Source: an uncultured Bacteroidales bacterium
GTDB taxonomy: Bacteria > Bacteroidota > Bacteroidia > Bacteroidales > ML635J-15
DNA length: 64,000 bases
Direction of reading: 5' to 3'
Assembly: GCA_937899245.1 (NCBI GenBank)
Contig: CALDKB010000014.1
Span: forward strand, 19,057-83,056
A model generated the notes under the pieces. That model worked only from the letters and a program-made list of their open reading frames with translations. It was not told the DNA's origin and searched no databases. Both the position numbers and the translations under genes were made by a program. How positions within the stretch are numbered: position 1 is the first letter of the stretch; every line of letters begins with the position of its first letter. Shown here piece after piece: positions 36,906 through 45,859 of this stretch.

Positions 36906-39026
36906 TTATGCCAATTCCATATCTATCTGCTTCTTCTCCAGATTGACATCCGTTATCCTGACCTTCACCTCATCGCCCAAGCGATATGTACGACCAGAAA
37001 ATCCACCCTGCAGGCAATATTCCTCGGCAAGATACTCGTACTCATCGTCGGTAAGAGTGCGCACGTGAACAAGTCCCTCGCAAGCCGAATCCTTCAGTTC
37101 CACAAAGAAACCGTATTCCTGAACGCCAGAAATAACACCGTCAAACACATATCCGATCTTGTCCTGCAAAAATTCGGCCTGCTTGTACTTAACAGAACTT
37201 CTTTCGGCCAAAGCCGCCTGCTGCTCCTTGTACGAACAATGCTTGCATTTCAGTTCAAGATTATCATTTTCGACCTGCTGGTTGCGCAGATAAGCATACA
37301 GCAGACGATGAGTCATAACATCCGGATAACGGCGTATCGGCGACGTGAAATGCGAATAATAGTCGAAGGCAAGTCCGTAGTGTCCAATGTTCTTTGTCGA
37401 ATAAACGGCCTTTGCCATAGCCCTTACGGCAAGATTTTCGATAATATTCTGCTCCGGCTTACCCTTCACATCGTTTACAAGGCCATTAAGCGAGCTTGAC
37501 AGCGAAATGCTGCTGCTCATATCAATAGCATAACCGAACCGGCCTATAAAAGTCGAGAAATTAGCCAGTTTGTCGTAATTCGGTTCGGCATGGACACGAT
37601 AAACGAACGGCAGATGTTTTTTCTTGCCAATGAATTCTGCAACCTTGCGGTTTGCCAGAAGCATAAACTCCTCAATAAGATTGTTGGCTTCCTTCGACTC
37701 CTTGAAGTATACACCTGTAGGACGAGCGTCTTCGTCGAGAATGAATTTCACTTCCTTATGCTCGAAATTGAAAGCCCCGTGCTGAAAACGTTCCGAACGC
37801 AGCTTCTTTGCCAGTTCGTTCATCTTCAGGATTTCGTCTGCAAAATCGCCTGTTCCAGTTTCGATTATTTCCTGCGCCTCCTCATACGCAAATCGTCGGT
37901 CAGAAGATATTATCGTCTTCACAATCCTATAATTTACAACCTCTGCATCATCGTTCATCTCAAACACGACCGAGAAGCAGAACTTGTCCTCGTTTGGACG
38001 TAGCGAACACAAGAAATTGCACAAACGTTCGGGGAGCATAGGCACCGTCCTATCGACCAAATACACCGAAGTCGCCCTGTTGAAAGCCTCCTCGTCGAGG
38101 TCGGTATTTTCGTGCATGTAATGCGTAACATCGGCGATATGGACACCGATGCTGTAATTTCCGTTGTCAAGTTTCTCGAACGACAAGGCGTCGTCGAAAT
38201 CCTTTGCGTCTGCCGGGTCAATAGTAAATGTAGTAACATTACGAAAATCCTCGCGTGTCTTAAGATCGTAGTCGTTAATCTCGAACTTAAGCTTATTTGC
38301 TTCGCGCTCAACAGACTCCGAAAATTTTGACGGCAGGCCAAATTCGGCAAGAATAGCGTGCATTTCGGTTTCGTTTTCGCCAGCATCGCCCAGCACTTCA
38401 ACAACCCGTCCGACAGGATTCTGACGACCATCGGGCCATTCCTCAATCTCTACAAGCACCTTCTGGTCTTCCTTGGCCCCCATAAGTCTGTCCGACGGAA
38501 TCAAGATATCGTACATAACCTTCTGGCTGTCGGGAATCATAAACGAATAATGGCCAGCAGTGCGAATTGTGCCGACAAACTGAGTCCTTGCGCGCTCGAG
38601 AATCTGTACAACCTCACCCTCCAGTCGTCCGTTTCCGCGACTTGCATAGAGACTAATCTTTACCGTATCGCCATCGAAAGCAGAATTCAAGTTCTTGAAC
38701 GAAACAAAAACATCATCGGTAAGTTCCTCGCACGAAACGAACGCATTACCGGTTTTCGTAACCTCCACAATGCCGACAATCTTTCCAGTCTTTGCCTTCA
38801 GCTTGAACTTGCCACGCGAAGTTTCCTTTAATGTTCCAGCCTTCGTAAGTTCGCACAATATCTGGTTAATCAGCGTACGCGACGCCGGCTCCACATAGCC
38901 GAGTTTCGTCGAAATCTGCTTGTAGTTGAATTCCTTAGCCGGATTTTCGTAGAACACGCCCATTATTCCGGTAGTAAGGCTTTTCTTGTCGCGACTCTTA
39001 TCGCTATCGTTATTTCTTCTTGGCAT
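36906..39026 (-). CDS. rnr: Ribonuclease R
   Basis: A 706-residue 3'-5' exoribonuclease. An N-terminal winged helix (about 20-75) is followed by cold-shock domains. The RNB catalytic core has FTIDPADAKDFDDALS (about 275-290, the metal-binding Asp cluster), HIADVTHYM and YLVDRTVPMLPERLCN. A C-terminal S1 domain ends the protein (YVFDGVISGVQEYGFFVEL). The AAGGAAG sequence before the ATG is a good ribosome binding site. It degrades structured RNA and helps in ribosome and stress RNA turnover. Confidence 0.95.
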   Translation of the reverse strand: MPRRNNDSDKSRDKKSLTTGIMGVFYENPAKEFNYKQISTKLGYVEPASRTLINQILCELTKAGTLKETSRGKFKLKAKTGKIVGIVEVTKTGNAFVSCEELTDDVFVSFKNLNSAFDGDTVKISLYASRGNGRLEGEVVQILERARTQFVGTIRTAGHYSFMIPDSQKVMYDILIPSDRLMGAKEDQKVLVEIEEWPDGRQNPVGRVVEVLGDAGENETEMHAILAEFGLPSKFSESVEREANKLKFEINDYDLKTREDFRNVTTFTIDPADAKDFDDALSFEKLDNGNYSIGVHIADVTHYMHENTDLDEEAFNRATSVYLVDRTVPMLPERLCNFLCSLRPNEDKFCFSVVFEMNDDAEVVNYRIVKTIISSDRRFAYEEAQEIIETGTGDFADEILKMNELAKKLRSERFQHGAFNFEHKEVKFILDEDARPTGVYFKESKEANNLIEEFMLLANRKVAEFIGKKKHLPFVYRVHAEPNYDKLANFSTFIGRFGYAIDMSSSISLSSSLNGLVNDVKGKPEQNIIENLAVRAMAKAVYSTKNIGHYGLAFDYYSHFTSPIRRYPDVMTHRLLYAYLRNQQVENDNLELKCKHCSYKEQQAALAERSSVKYKQAEFLQDKIGYVFDGVISGVQEYGFFVELKDSACEGLVHVRTLTDDEYEYLAEEYCLQGGFSGRTYRLGDEVKVRITDVNLEKKQIDMELA

Positions 39027-39173
39027 AAATACTTCCTTTCTATTTTTTCATTTAATCAATAAGTTGCTCTATTTTAATCAAAGTGCAAATATCGGAAAAA
39101 TTTTTGGAAAGTTTTATGTCGCTTTAAACTTCTCGCAAGTATCTTCTATTCTTACTCATCAGTCCATCTTGAC

Positions 39174-39229
39174 AAAAGTTTTCAATGCTACTGAAAACTT
39201 TTACCAAAACGAGCAAAAGTTTTCAGTAG
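39174..39229. repeat. Palindromic array of AAAAGTTTTCA units
   Basis: Three copies of AAAAGTTTTCA: forward at 39174-39184, reverse at 39192-39202, forward at 39215-39225. Copies two and three extend to 15-bp perfect inverted arms, CTACTGAAAACTTTT (39188-39202) and AAAAGTTTTCAGTAG (39215-39229), with a 12-base loop. The array sits between the end of the restriction gene and the start of rnr. There is no terminator-like T-run, so an operator or a remnant of a lost gene's promoter fits better than a terminator. Confidence 0.7.
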
Positions 39230-39266
39230 AGAAATTTGTAGAGATGACGAGTGTGTTTATTTTACT

Positions 39267-42200
39267 CTATTTCAAATACTTATCCAGCACAGCCTTCTTT
39301 CTATCATTAACCTGAGCCATCGAAATCCTAGCCTGAGAAATCTTTGTTTCAAGAACTTCAATCTTGGAAACAATTTTTTCCTGCTCTGGAAGCGACGGAG
39401 CAATCAAAGGGAAGTTCTGTATTTGGTCTTTGTCGCCACGTGGCATTTTCATTCCTTTAACACCTTCCATTATGAAATTGAAGAACTTATCCTGCTTCAA
39501 CAAATAATAAAGATACTGAGAATTGTATTTGGACTTATCCGCATTGGTGAAAACCAAAACATCAGGCGAGCAACCTCCGTCTTTATCAGCAAACCAAATC
39601 TTTTTTAGATAAGGTCTGATATTAGAAACTAATATATCTCCTACATTATATTTAACAACCTTGTCAATATTAGGAGTTTTATCGTAAACTATCATTCCTT
39701 CACAATTCTGAAGCAAATTATCAGTTGTTACGTAAGTATCTGGATTAATATCGGTAAAATCAATCTTGTCTTTGGCATAAGGAAGAACTTTCTTCACCGT
39801 AGTTCTCTCTCCCTCAACGCCATTAACAATCTCCTCAATCTCGTTCTTCCATTTCGCGATATTGTCCTTGTTGGTGTTGTATTCAGCATCAATCGCCTCA
39901 CATTCGGACACAATTTGGGATTGAACGTCGAGAGGTGGAAGTGGAACTTTGATTGTTAAATATTCAGGTATATTTAAATTTTTCAATCCGCTTGTTCCAC
40001 TTTGATATTGGAATGTATATCCGAGTAAATACAAATAATGCAAGTAATTATGCAAATAAAATGGATTTACATTATCATTTGTTACCCTAATACGGTTGGT
40101 GAAATTAGAATATGCAAAATCACCTTCGTGATTGAATATTACAACTCTACCAACGGCTTGTGTAGCACTTCCTCCAGACTTTTCAATAATAATATCACCT
40201 TTTTGCAGTTTTCTCTTTGCAAAAGAATTTTCTTCTACATCAATCATTGCAACATCTGATAAATCAATAGTTCCACGCATTGTAAAATTAGTATTGCGTA
40301 AAACAGCTACAGTTCTTAAAGGAGGATTTTCTCCAGTCCACAATCCACCTAATGTTTCAACAACACTGCCTAAAGGCAACATTTTATACTTGAAGTTCAA
40401 AACAATTGTTTGCTCCACCACAGTCTTAATCGCCTTGTCGAAAACTGGATTGGCAAAAGTGAACATATCAGAAGTCTTGACAACATTGATATATTTTCCG
40501 TACTTTTCACTGTTGATGAAATTGCCTGTGATAGACTCACGGAGTATGTAGGCTATTTTGTCGGCATCGTTGCGGTTGTTCTTGTTTGCAAGGTAGCCCT
40601 CGGTCTCTTTAATTCCCTCGTCGCCACGGCGTTTTGAGAATGTATATCCAAGAAATTTCTCCTGCTCGGTGTTGTCCTTGGGAGCGTTTAGAATGAGTGT
40701 TTTCTGATTGTAGGTAAGTGATAGAATGAGGATTTTGTCCTCCTCTGTGCGTTTCACATACCCATAAAAAGCCTTGTTGAAAGAGGCGATAAGTTCCGCT
40801 GTGGTTTTCTGATTTTTCTTCATCTTGCCTTCAGCCTCCAATTGTTTTGTAGTCTCAATCTTGTCGAGGTCTTTAGCGTTTTTCAATACATAATAATCCC
40901 TGTATTCCTTGAAATATCCGCTGAATTTATCGGCATCCAATACATCAGCCTTCTCTGTCCAGAAATTAATGTAACTATCCTTTTCGGTTTTTATCGCAGA
41001 AAGATACTCGCTGAAAATCACATCATCAACCCAGCCCGCAAGGTCCTCCAAATTCAAAATTGCATCAACGCTGTCCTTGGAAATCTTGGCCTCCTTAATG
41101 TCGAGATTTCTACGCTCCAAAAACAGGACTACGGTTGTGGTGTTGGTCTCACCGAAAGTCTTGTCGTTGAAATTGGCAATTGCCTTTATGTAGAAATTCT
41201 TGACAAGCAAATCCCTTGTAAGTATATCAGCCTCGTTTTTTGTATTCAGATACGACGAAGGCAAGATTATAGAGGCCAAACCTCTGGAGTTCAGCAAATA
41301 CTGCATTCTCTCGGAGAAAACATTCTGAATATCGCCACATTGAGTGGACATCAATTGAATGGTTTCGTATGATTTCTGGACCTTTCTGCTTACGTGCTTC
41401 TTGAACTCGTCAACCGAATAAGGCGGATTCGCCACAAGAATATCAAACGAATTAAGCCGTCCTAAATCACTTTCCACGTGCTCTAGACCGTCAACAGCGA
41501 AAATCTTAGCCTTGGTGGCTCCATTGAAAAGAAGCGCTACCTTGCTGACTCTTGCAAGTCGGTTATCCTTCTCTGTTCCGTAAAACTCATTGGAAACATC
41601 AGCATCAGTCTTCTCCAAACCAAGGGATTTAAAAGCATCCTTTACTGCCGAAATTCCCTCTGTAAGGAAGTGACCTGATCCGCAGGCAAAATCGATAGTC
41701 TTTGGAACCTTGTAGCCGTTTTCCTTGATATATTTCTCTATTGGCAACGAGTTCCATATAAATCTTGTAATAGGGATTGGAGTAAAGAACTGACCAGCCT
41801 CCTGCTTGAAGCCTTGATTGAGAAGGTTCTCAAACAAATCGCCCAGCAATTGCTTGTCGCCAGTACCTGAGAAACTGTAATCCTGAAGGAGTTTTACCAT
41901 CTCCACCAAAATCTTTCCATTTTGAGCAAAGAGTTTCTCGTTGTAAACTTCCTTAAAGGCAAAAACCTGACAGGAAAGCATTTTGGTTTTCTGGAAACTT
42001 ATCTCAAGTTCTTCCTGCAAATTCTTTCTTTTCTTCTTGGCATATTGCTGAAGAGTTTTTCCAATATAGTCCTGTCCCAGATAGAAAACCTTTTCCTTCA
42101 AGTATTCATCCATACCCTTGTTGAAAAGGTTCAATAGTTTTTCATACAACGAGTAGTAATTGTCAGTACCTTCCACATACTGAAAATCCATTACATCATT

Positions 42201-43124
42201 CTCGTTTTGGTGAGTGTCCTCGTCCACAAACTTGCAGATAAAGAGCGAAAGCAACTTATTGAAAGCATTCTCCTTGTCGCTGATGCTGTTGTGTCGCAAA
42301 ATCTCACGGAATTTGTCAACAACGCCTTTTGTGTCGTCCTTGTCCTTAAGGTCTATCAAATCCTTGCGTTTCTTGGGCCTGATACCGATATTGTATGCCT
42401 TGGCATCATCACCGAAAACCAATCCGCGGTTTTTCCAGGACTCCTTGGCGTAAGTATCCTCCCAGGCGAGAAAAGCATCCTTGGCCTCCGACGCCTTGTC
42501 GAAAGTAAGGATAGTATTATCGAGTTTGTAGGCATCCAAAACGTTTTCGTCGTCCTTGGTTTTGATAACCTCCTCATACATAACGACATTGCCGTCGTTA
42601 TCAAGGTCAGACGCATACAACTGCAACCATTCAACGGAACGGGCCTGACAGAAATAACTGAACAATTGCTTGCCATCAGGATCGTCAAACAATTCCTTTT
42701 GGGCATTCTTGTATTCAGCACCCGCAGTCTTACATTCAATAATAAGATAAGGAAGAAAATTGTCGGAAGAGTTTTCGTCGTTCCCGTTCTTGAAATTCTT
42801 ATATACGGTAATATCAGCACGACCACTCTTAGCGGTGTGTCCCAAAGTCCAAGCCTTCTCCAGATAAATGGTATCAGGGGAATAACCTTGCAACAACAAC
42901 TTAATAACACACTCTAAGACAACAAAATTCTCGTTGTGACTGAAATTAGTTGTAGTATTATCACCAGTATCAAGACCTTCGGGGTATGTTATTTTTTGGT
43001 CTTGAAAATCAACAATGATTTGACAAGAGAGAGTTGTTCCAAAACTTTTGGAGTATTTTGCCACAGTTTCTTTTGTAAATCCGTAATGCTCTAATACTGT
43101 GCGTAAATTATCTATAGTTATCAT
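39267..43124 (-). CDS. Single-chain restriction-modification enzyme (nuclease, N6-methylase, two recognition domains)
   Basis: A 1285-residue protein joining all functions of a type I-like system. The N-terminal nuclease region has GRADITVY (about 103) and LIIECK (about 129), a D/ExK set. The adenine methyltransferase core has the AdoMet motif DFACGSGHFL (about 478) and the catalytic NPPY (about 563). From about 916 there are two HsdS-like target recognition segments, each ending in a P-L-PPL or APSLPEQE helix start (VPLPPLDVQSQI, LIAPSLPEQEKIV). No separate HsdR, HsdM or HsdS genes are nearby. The ATG at 43124, preceded by AGG, is preferred over a GTG 24 bases upstream. Confidence 0.9.
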   Translation of the reverse strand: MITIDNLRTVLEHYGFTKETVAKYSKSFGTTLSCQIIVDFQDQKITYPEGLDTGDNTTTNFSHNENFVVLECVIKLLLQGYSPDTIYLEKAWTLGHTAKSGRADITVYKNFKNGNDENSSDNFLPYLIIECKTAGAEYKNAQKELFDDPDGKQLFSYFCQARSVEWLQLYASDLDNDGNVVMYEEVIKTKDDENVLDAYKLDNTILTFDKASEAKDAFLAWEDTYAKESWKNRGLVFGDDAKAYNIGIRPKKRKDLIDLKDKDDTKGVVDKFREILRHNSISDKENAFNKLLSLFICKFVDEDTHQNENDVMDFQYVEGTDNYYSLYEKLLNLFNKGMDEYLKEKVFYLGQDYIGKTLQQYAKKKRKNLQEELEISFQKTKMLSCQVFAFKEVYNEKLFAQNGKILVEMVKLLQDYSFSGTGDKQLLGDLFENLLNQGFKQEAGQFFTPIPITRFIWNSLPIEKYIKENGYKVPKTIDFACGSGHFLTEGISAVKDAFKSLGLEKTDADVSNEFYGTEKDNRLARVSKVALLFNGATKAKIFAVDGLEHVESDLGRLNSFDILVANPPYSVDEFKKHVSRKVQKSYETIQLMSTQCGDIQNVFSERMQYLLNSRGLASIILPSSYLNTKNEADILTRDLLVKNFYIKAIANFNDKTFGETNTTTVVLFLERRNLDIKEAKISKDSVDAILNLEDLAGWVDDVIFSEYLSAIKTEKDSYINFWTEKADVLDADKFSGYFKEYRDYYVLKNAKDLDKIETTKQLEAEGKMKKNQKTTAELIASFNKAFYGYVKRTEEDKILILSLTYNQKTLILNAPKDNTEQEKFLGYTFSKRRGDEGIKETEGYLANKNNRNDADKIAYILRESITGNFINSEKYGKYINVVKTSDMFTFANPVFDKAIKTVVEQTIVLNFKYKMLPLGSVVETLGGLWTGENPPLRTVAVLRNTNFTMRGTIDLSDVAMIDVEENSFAKRKLQKGDIIIEKSGGSATQAVGRVVIFNHEGDFAYSNFTNRIRVTNDNVNPFYLHNYLHYLYLLGYTFQYQSGTSGLKNLNIPEYLTIKVPLPPLDVQSQIVSECEAIDAEYNTNKDNIAKWKNEIEEIVNGVEGERTTVKKVLPYAKDKIDFTDINPDTYVTTDNLLQNCEGMIVYDKTPNIDKVVKYNVGDILVSNIRPYLKKIWFADKDGGCSPDVLVFTNADKSKYNSQYLYYLLKQDKFFNFIMEGVKGMKMPRGDKDQIQNFPLIAPSLPEQEKIVSKIEVLETKISQARISMAQVNDRKKAVLDKYLK

Positions 43125-43187
43125 CCTGCGTCCGTATTGTGCGCTCACCTATCTGTTTCGGAGCAATACGGACATTCACATTAGGGC

Positions 43188-43220
43188 AAAAAGAACGTGG
43201 ACTCAACATTATCCACGTCC
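43188..43220 (-). terminator. Intrinsic terminator of the 6S-like RNA
   Basis: On the minus strand GGACGTGGA, a ten-base loop and TCCACGT are followed by TCTTTTTG. The stem has 7 perfect base pairs (43195-43201 with 43212-43218). Confidence 0.65.
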
Positions 43221-43340
43221 TGAGGCCCTGAGACTGCCCGAATCAACAGATAAGTCAAGCCCACGCTGTATAGCGCAGACATTTACTTGACTTATTCGAG
43301 TTGATTCTGTTTACTAAAATTTCTCAGGTTTCAGGACAGT
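43188..43340 (-). ncRNA. Structured RNA, probable 6S-like RNA (ssrS candidate)
   Basis: Read on the minus strand, the sequence folds as one long hairpin. The closing stem pairs CCTGAG and TCCTGA blocks (43323-43336 with 43218-43232). A central bubble follows (about 14 unpaired bases on the 5' side, 7 on the 3' side). The inner stem pairs 8 bp plus 9 bp (43286-43307 with 43240-43259) and the apical region has a small GCT/AGC hairpin. A terminator hairpin with a T-run closes the 3' end (43220-43188). A closing stem, open bubble and long inner stem are the hallmarks of 6S RNA, which imitates an open promoter and binds RNA polymerase. The identity rests on structure only. Confidence 0.5.
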
Positions 43341-43349
43341 TACCGAATA

Positions 43350-43397
43350 AATAAGCAAACGCTTGTTAGTTAATATGTTATTTTAAAATTCTTTTCT
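43350..43397. repeat. 48-bp direct repeat, copy 1 (downstream of yhcG)
   Basis: Matches 44553-44600 in 43 of 48 positions without gaps; the first 18 bases (AATAAGCAAACGCTTGTT) are identical. Contains the near-palindrome CAAACGCTTG. It lies between the end of yhcG and the 6S-like RNA. The two copies are 1203 bp apart and enclose yhcG. Confidence 0.85.
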
Positions 43398-43414
43398 GTT
43401 TTTTGTATATTGTT

Positions 43415-44539
43415 TTACTGTTTATTTATTTCAATAATATATTTCTTTATTTTATCAACACTTGGCAATTTCACCAAATATTTAGAAACAAACAAGTTTT
43501 CGTCTAATCCTGCTGTTGCATATTGCACAGTTGTCTCACCATAATCAGTACACAACAACAATCCTATGGGTGGATTGTCGGCAGGTTGCATAACTACGTT
43601 CTTGTAATAGTTCAAATACAAGTTCAATTGCGAAGCATATTCATGCCTAAACTTATCGGTCTTCAACTCTACCAAAAAGTGGCAATGCAAAATACGATGG
43701 TAAAACACCAAATCTATCTTAAAGTATTCATCGTCGATAAGAATACGTTTTTGAGTCGCTTCAAAACAAAATCCATCACCCAATTCTAGAAGGAAATGCT
43801 GTAAATGATTCAAAATAGCATTCTCCAAGTCGTTTTCCATAACCACATTAGACTCTTGCAACCCTAAAAACTCAAGCGTCATAGGGTTCTTTACTATATC
43901 TTTAGGTTGTAGTGCGATTGACTTTTGGTTGACAATTTCTGATAGTCTGTTTTTGTCTTTCGACAATCCTATTCTCTCAAAATAAAGCGAGGTTACTTGT
44001 CTTTCAAGTTCAGAATAAGACCAACATCCTTTTATAATTTCGCTTTCATAAAAAGCTCTTTTCAAAGGATCATCAATCTTGCATAAAAACAATAAGTGCG
44101 AAAAAGGAATTTTATACAAGATTTTGTTCGGATCGGTTTGCCATTGTTCCAATTTGGCGGATGCTGTCCGCCGAATTATATTGTCTTGATTTTCAATAAC
44201 ATCCAATTCGGCGGATGCTATCTGCCGAATTTCACTATTTAGACTAGTTCCGACGTACAATCTTATTTCTGTTTCTAATTGAGGATAAGTCAAATAGAAT
44301 TTACGGAACTCACGGAAACGTCTTTCGGTTAATCCCTTTTTCTGAAGTCTTTGTTCTAACTTTTTCAAAAGATTTTCGCCATAAATTGCCTTATCTTCTC
44401 CGTTTTGCTCAAACTCGACAATATAGTAGCCCAATATCCAATTTCGTGCTGTTAGTGACACGTTGATAGCATGAACAACTTCATTTTGTATGACTTGCTC
44501 AACAACTGAAATATTATGTACTAGTATGTCAAAATTCAT
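43415..44539 (-). CDS. YhcG-type PDDEXK nuclease domain protein (DUF1016)
   Basis: A 374-residue protein of the YhcG/DUF1016 family. The N-terminal half (about 1-180) is the helical DUF1016 N domain (ARNWILGYYIVEFEQNG, FSHLLFLCKIDDPLKRAFYE). The C-terminal half is a PDDEXK nuclease fold with the pattern KIDLVFYH followed by HFLVELK (D...ExK). Such proteins often sit beside type I restriction genes. The middle part holds two similar segments (IRQIASAELDVIENQDN and IIRRTASAKLEQWQTD), a small internal duplication. The ATG at 44539 is used rather than a TTG six bases before it. It is flanked by 48-bp direct repeats. Confidence 0.9.
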   Translation of the reverse strand: MNFDILVHNISVVEQVIQNEVVHAINVSLTARNWILGYYIVEFEQNGEDKAIYGENLLKKLEQRLQKKGLTERRFREFRKFYLTYPQLETEIRLYVGTSLNSEIRQIASAELDVIENQDNIIRRTASAKLEQWQTDPNKILYKIPFSHLLFLCKIDDPLKRAFYESEIIKGCWSYSELERQVTSLYFERIGLSKDKNRLSEIVNQKSIALQPKDIVKNPMTLEFLGLQESNVVMENDLENAILNHLQHFLLELGDGFCFEATQKRILIDDEYFKIDLVFYHRILHCHFLVELKTDKFRHEYASQLNLYLNYYKNVVMQPADNPPIGLLLCTDYGETTVQYATAGLDENLFVSKYLVKLPSVDKIKKYIIEINKQ

Positions 44540-44552
44540 GGACAATCAAAAT

Positions 44553-44600
44553 AATAAGCAAACGCTTGTTTAATAATATGTTAGTTTAAAAATCTTTTCT
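44553..44600. repeat. 48-bp direct repeat, copy 2 (upstream of yhcG)
   Basis: Second copy of the repeat at 43350-43397 (43 of 48 identical). It ends 14 bases before the yhcG ATG, reading on the minus strand, so it also forms the yhcG leader or promoter region. Confidence 0.85.
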
Positions 44601-44655
44601 TTATTATTAAGTCTGTTCTCCTTTGAACACACATATCCATTAATACACAAAACTA

Positions 44656-45678
44656 TTAAAACAACGTCTGCTGGGTATTTGGATTTATCTTGTTCAAATG
44701 CTTATATGCCTTTTCGGTTGCCTCGCGGCCACGCGGCGTACGCTTGATAAAGCCTTCCATGATAAGGAACGGTTCGTAAACTTCCTCCAATGTGCCTTCG
44801 TCCTCGCCGACAGCGGTTGCAATAGTCTTAAGACCTACAGGACCGCCGTTGAACTTCTCGATTATTGTCAGCAGAATCTTGTTGTCCTGCTCGTCGAGTC
44901 CGTACTGGTCGATGTTGAGAGCCGAAAGCGCATGCCTAGCAATAGCCAAATCGATGCTTCCGTTTCCAATAACCTGAGCGAAATCGCGCACGCGGCGCAA
45001 AAGGGCGTTTGCAATACGTGGTGTACCTCGGCTACGACGCGAAATCTCGTTTGTTGCCTCGTCGGAAATCCCGACGCCAAGAATATTGGCCGAACGACCA
45101 ACGATTTTTCCCAAAATGTCGGCAGTATAATATTGAAGGTGGCAATTTATGCCAAAACGAGCGCGCAACGGAGCAGTGAGCAAACCGGAACGCGTTGTTG
45201 CACCTATAAGCGTAAATGGCTCGAGTGGAATCTGCACCGAACGTGCGGCTGGACCCTTGTCGATAAGTATGTCGATGCGATAGTCTTCCATTGCCGAATA
45301 TAGATATTCCTCGACAAGCGGATTCAAACGGTGGATTTCATCGATGAAAAGCACGTCGTTTTTCTCCAAGCTAGTAAGAAGTCCCGCCAAATCGCCTGGC
45401 TTGTCAAGCACAGGTCCCGAAGTAGTCTTGAATCCGACTCCAAGTTCGTTTGCAATAATATTTGCCAAGGTTGTCTTTCCAAGTCCTGGAGGGCCATGCA
45501 ATAGCACATGGTCAAGCGGCTCCTCGCGCAGCTTTGCAGCCTTTACGAAGATCTGCAAATTCTCAACTATATTTTTTTGTCCGTTAAAATCGCTGAATTC
45601 TAGAGGTCGAAGAGCTTTTTCGAACTCTTTTTCCGCTGACGTCAGCTCTTCCTGTTCCGGACGGATGTAATTATTCAT
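44656..45678 (-). CDS. ruvB: Holliday junction branch migration helicase RuvB
   Basis: RuvB is the hexameric motor that drives Holliday junction migration with RuvA. The 340-residue protein has Walker A GPPGLGKTT (about 65-73), Walker B LFIDEIHRLNPLVEEYLY, sensor 1 IGATTRSGLLTAPLRARFG and the C-terminal winged helix (FIKRTPRGREATEKAY). Complete and normal in length. It is on the same strand as, and upstream of, yhcG and the 6S-like RNA, and marks the edge of the accessory segment. A CAAAGATA promoter element is at 45699-45706. Confidence 0.98.
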   Translation of the reverse strand: MNNYIRPEQEELTSAEKEFEKALRPLEFSDFNGQKNIVENLQIFVKAAKLREEPLDHVLLHGPPGLGKTTLANIIANELGVGFKTTSGPVLDKPGDLAGLLTSLEKNDVLFIDEIHRLNPLVEEYLYSAMEDYRIDILIDKGPAARSVQIPLEPFTLIGATTRSGLLTAPLRARFGINCHLQYYTADILGKIVGRSANILGVGISDEATNEISRRSRGTPRIANALLRRVRDFAQVIGNGSIDLAIARHALSALNIDQYGLDEQDNKILLTIIEKFNGGPVGLKTIATAVGEDEGTLEEVYEPFLIMEGFIKRTPRGREATEKAYKHLNKINPNTQQTLF

Positions 45679-45698
45679 AGGATTCCAATAATTTGTCG

Positions 45699-45706
45699 CA
45701 AAGATA
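45699..45706 (-). promoter_or_regulatory. -7 promoter element (TATCTTTG) for ruvB
   Basis: Minus strand reads TATCTTTG, an exact TAnnTTTG match, 21 bases before the ruvB ATG at 45678. The remaining 150 bp up to the ClC gene contain nothing else recognised. Confidence 0.5.
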
Positions 45707-45859
45707 AGGAATTTGTTTGAAATATTTTATATGTTTCTGTGTTTTGAAACGGCATCAGCCATCAAACTATTTGGAACGGCGTAGCCACTCAAACCTGAAA
45801 CATTAAACTTTTTTCATTTGTATTCAAAAAAAAAATATCATATTCGCATTCTAATTATC

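Noticed and set aside
43218..43340. Imperfect palindrome considered as an integron attC site or transposon end
   Set aside because: The ends do not fit the RYYYAAC/GTTRRRY core sites, no integrase is present, and the closing stem, bubble and terminator fit a structured RNA better.
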